A stretch of DNA of 64,000 bases. It comes from an uncultured Ruminococcus sp. GTDB lineage: Bacteria > Bacillota > Clostridia > Lachnospirales > Lachnospiraceae. Position 1 is the first letter of the stretch. Each line of letters begins with the position of its first letter. The stretch spans positions 1 through 64,000 of the forward strand of contig UQVC01000002.1 of NCBI GenBank assembly GCA_900544395.1. Reading direction: 5' to 3'. This document shows positions 63,643 to 64,000 of this stretch, piece by piece. A model generated the notes under the pieces. The model was not told the DNA's origin. It worked only from the letters and a program-made list of their open reading frames with translations, and ran no database searches. The translations under genes were made by a program, and so were the position numbers.

Positions 63643-64000
63643 TTAATCTTCTGCTACATCTTTCATGCTGAAGCTGAATCTTCCCATCTTGTCTTTTCCA
63701 AGGCATACTACTTTCACAACATCTCCAATATTCAGAACATCTTCTACCTTGTTGACTCTTTCTTTGGAAATCTTGGAAATGTGAACCATTCCCTCTTTTC
63801 CAGGTGCAAACTCAAGGAATGCTCCAAATTCTTTGATGCTGATTACTTTTCCTTCGAAAAGCTGTCCTGCCTCAAAATCTGTCACAATCGTAGCGATCAG
63901 CTTTGCCGCTCTTTCCATGGATTCTTTTTCTGTACCGCAGATAGAAACTGCTCCGTCATCCGTAATATCAATCTTCACGCCTGTCTGTTCGATGATCGCA
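63643..64000 (-). CDS. pnp: Polyribonucleotide nucleotidyltransferase, C-terminal part
   Basis: The last ~118 residues of PNPase run off the right edge of the window. The KH domain end (IDITDDGAVSICGTEKESMERAAKLI in parts) and the S1 domain (LFEGKVISIKEFGAFLEFAPGKEGMVHISKIS in parts) are typical. PNPase degrades RNA 3'-5' by phosphorolysis and binds RNase E or other degradosome partners. Only the RNA-binding end is present here; catalytic cores lie outside. Confidence 0.93.
   Translation of the reverse strand, partial: AIIEQTGVKIDITDDGAVSICGTEKESMERAAKLIATIVTDFEAGQLFEGKVISIKEFGAFLEFAPGKEGMVHISKISKERVNKVEDVLNIGDVVKVVCLGKDKMGRFSFSMKDVAED

Overview
The window suggests a spore-forming, strictly anaerobic Clostridium-class Firmicute, most likely of the Lachnospiraceae. 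The evidence is a complete spoIIIA operon, spo0A and spoIVB, a cobalamin-dependent methionine synthase split into two proteins, a monomeric [FeFe]-hydrogenase, bacterial microcompartment (BMC) shell proteins, a PadR/DUF2812 pair and moderate GC. No species is claimed. No rRNA, tRNA, CRISPR array, insertion sequence or prophage was seen.

Layout. 0-5.4 kb: a frameshifted endonuclease-like gene with internal repeats, a polar amino-acid ABC transporter, and a small BMC locus (two EutS/PduU-type shell proteins plus a EutP/PduV GTPase) reading away from the transporter from paired divergent promoters. 5.4-13.1 kb: a CtpE-like P-type ATPase, the MurT/GatD lipid II amidation pair, and a PMCA-type P-type ATPase behind a yybP-ykoY (Mn2+) riboswitch whose terminator can be read directly. 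13.1-20.3 kb: an operon DUF2812 membrane protein - PadR - L-serine dehydratase under a 16-bp perfect inverted repeat, then a large secreted beta-helix protein with an unclear start codon and a long leader. 20.3-25.4 kb: gdhA, a VOC protein, rpsU and alaS. 25.4-32.5 kb: glgA, metF, the MetH activation protein, metH and an [FeFe]-hydrogenase, closely spaced on one strand.

32.5-50.2 kb is the classic Firmicute sporulation/housekeeping block: spoIIIAA-AH, prfC, asp23, nusB, xseA, xseB, ispA, dxs, tlyA, nadK, argR, recN, spoIVB, spo0A. It matches the Bacillus order except that accBC and folD are missing and prfC and nadK are present. 50.2-57 kb is an accessory stretch of small unrelated genes (CDF transporter, GNAT, P-loop kinase, GrpB, a decayed NUDIX gene, DUF1835 and orphans). 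55-60 kb also holds a 2-hydroxyacid dehydrogenase and an AraC regulator followed by an Fe-S flavin enoate reductase. 60-63.4 kb is a phosphatidylethanolamine/envelope lipid operon (PAP2 phosphatase, UPF0104 membrane protein, PssA, Psd) behind a promoter with tandem 10-bp repeats. The window ends inside pnp.

Several genes are packed so tightly that the promoter of one gene lies between the stop codon and the terminator of the previous gene, or overlaps that terminator (gdhA/surface protein, hydrogenase/alaS, asp23/nusB, perhaps recN/spoIVB). Assignments come from reading motifs and gene order only; no database search was run.
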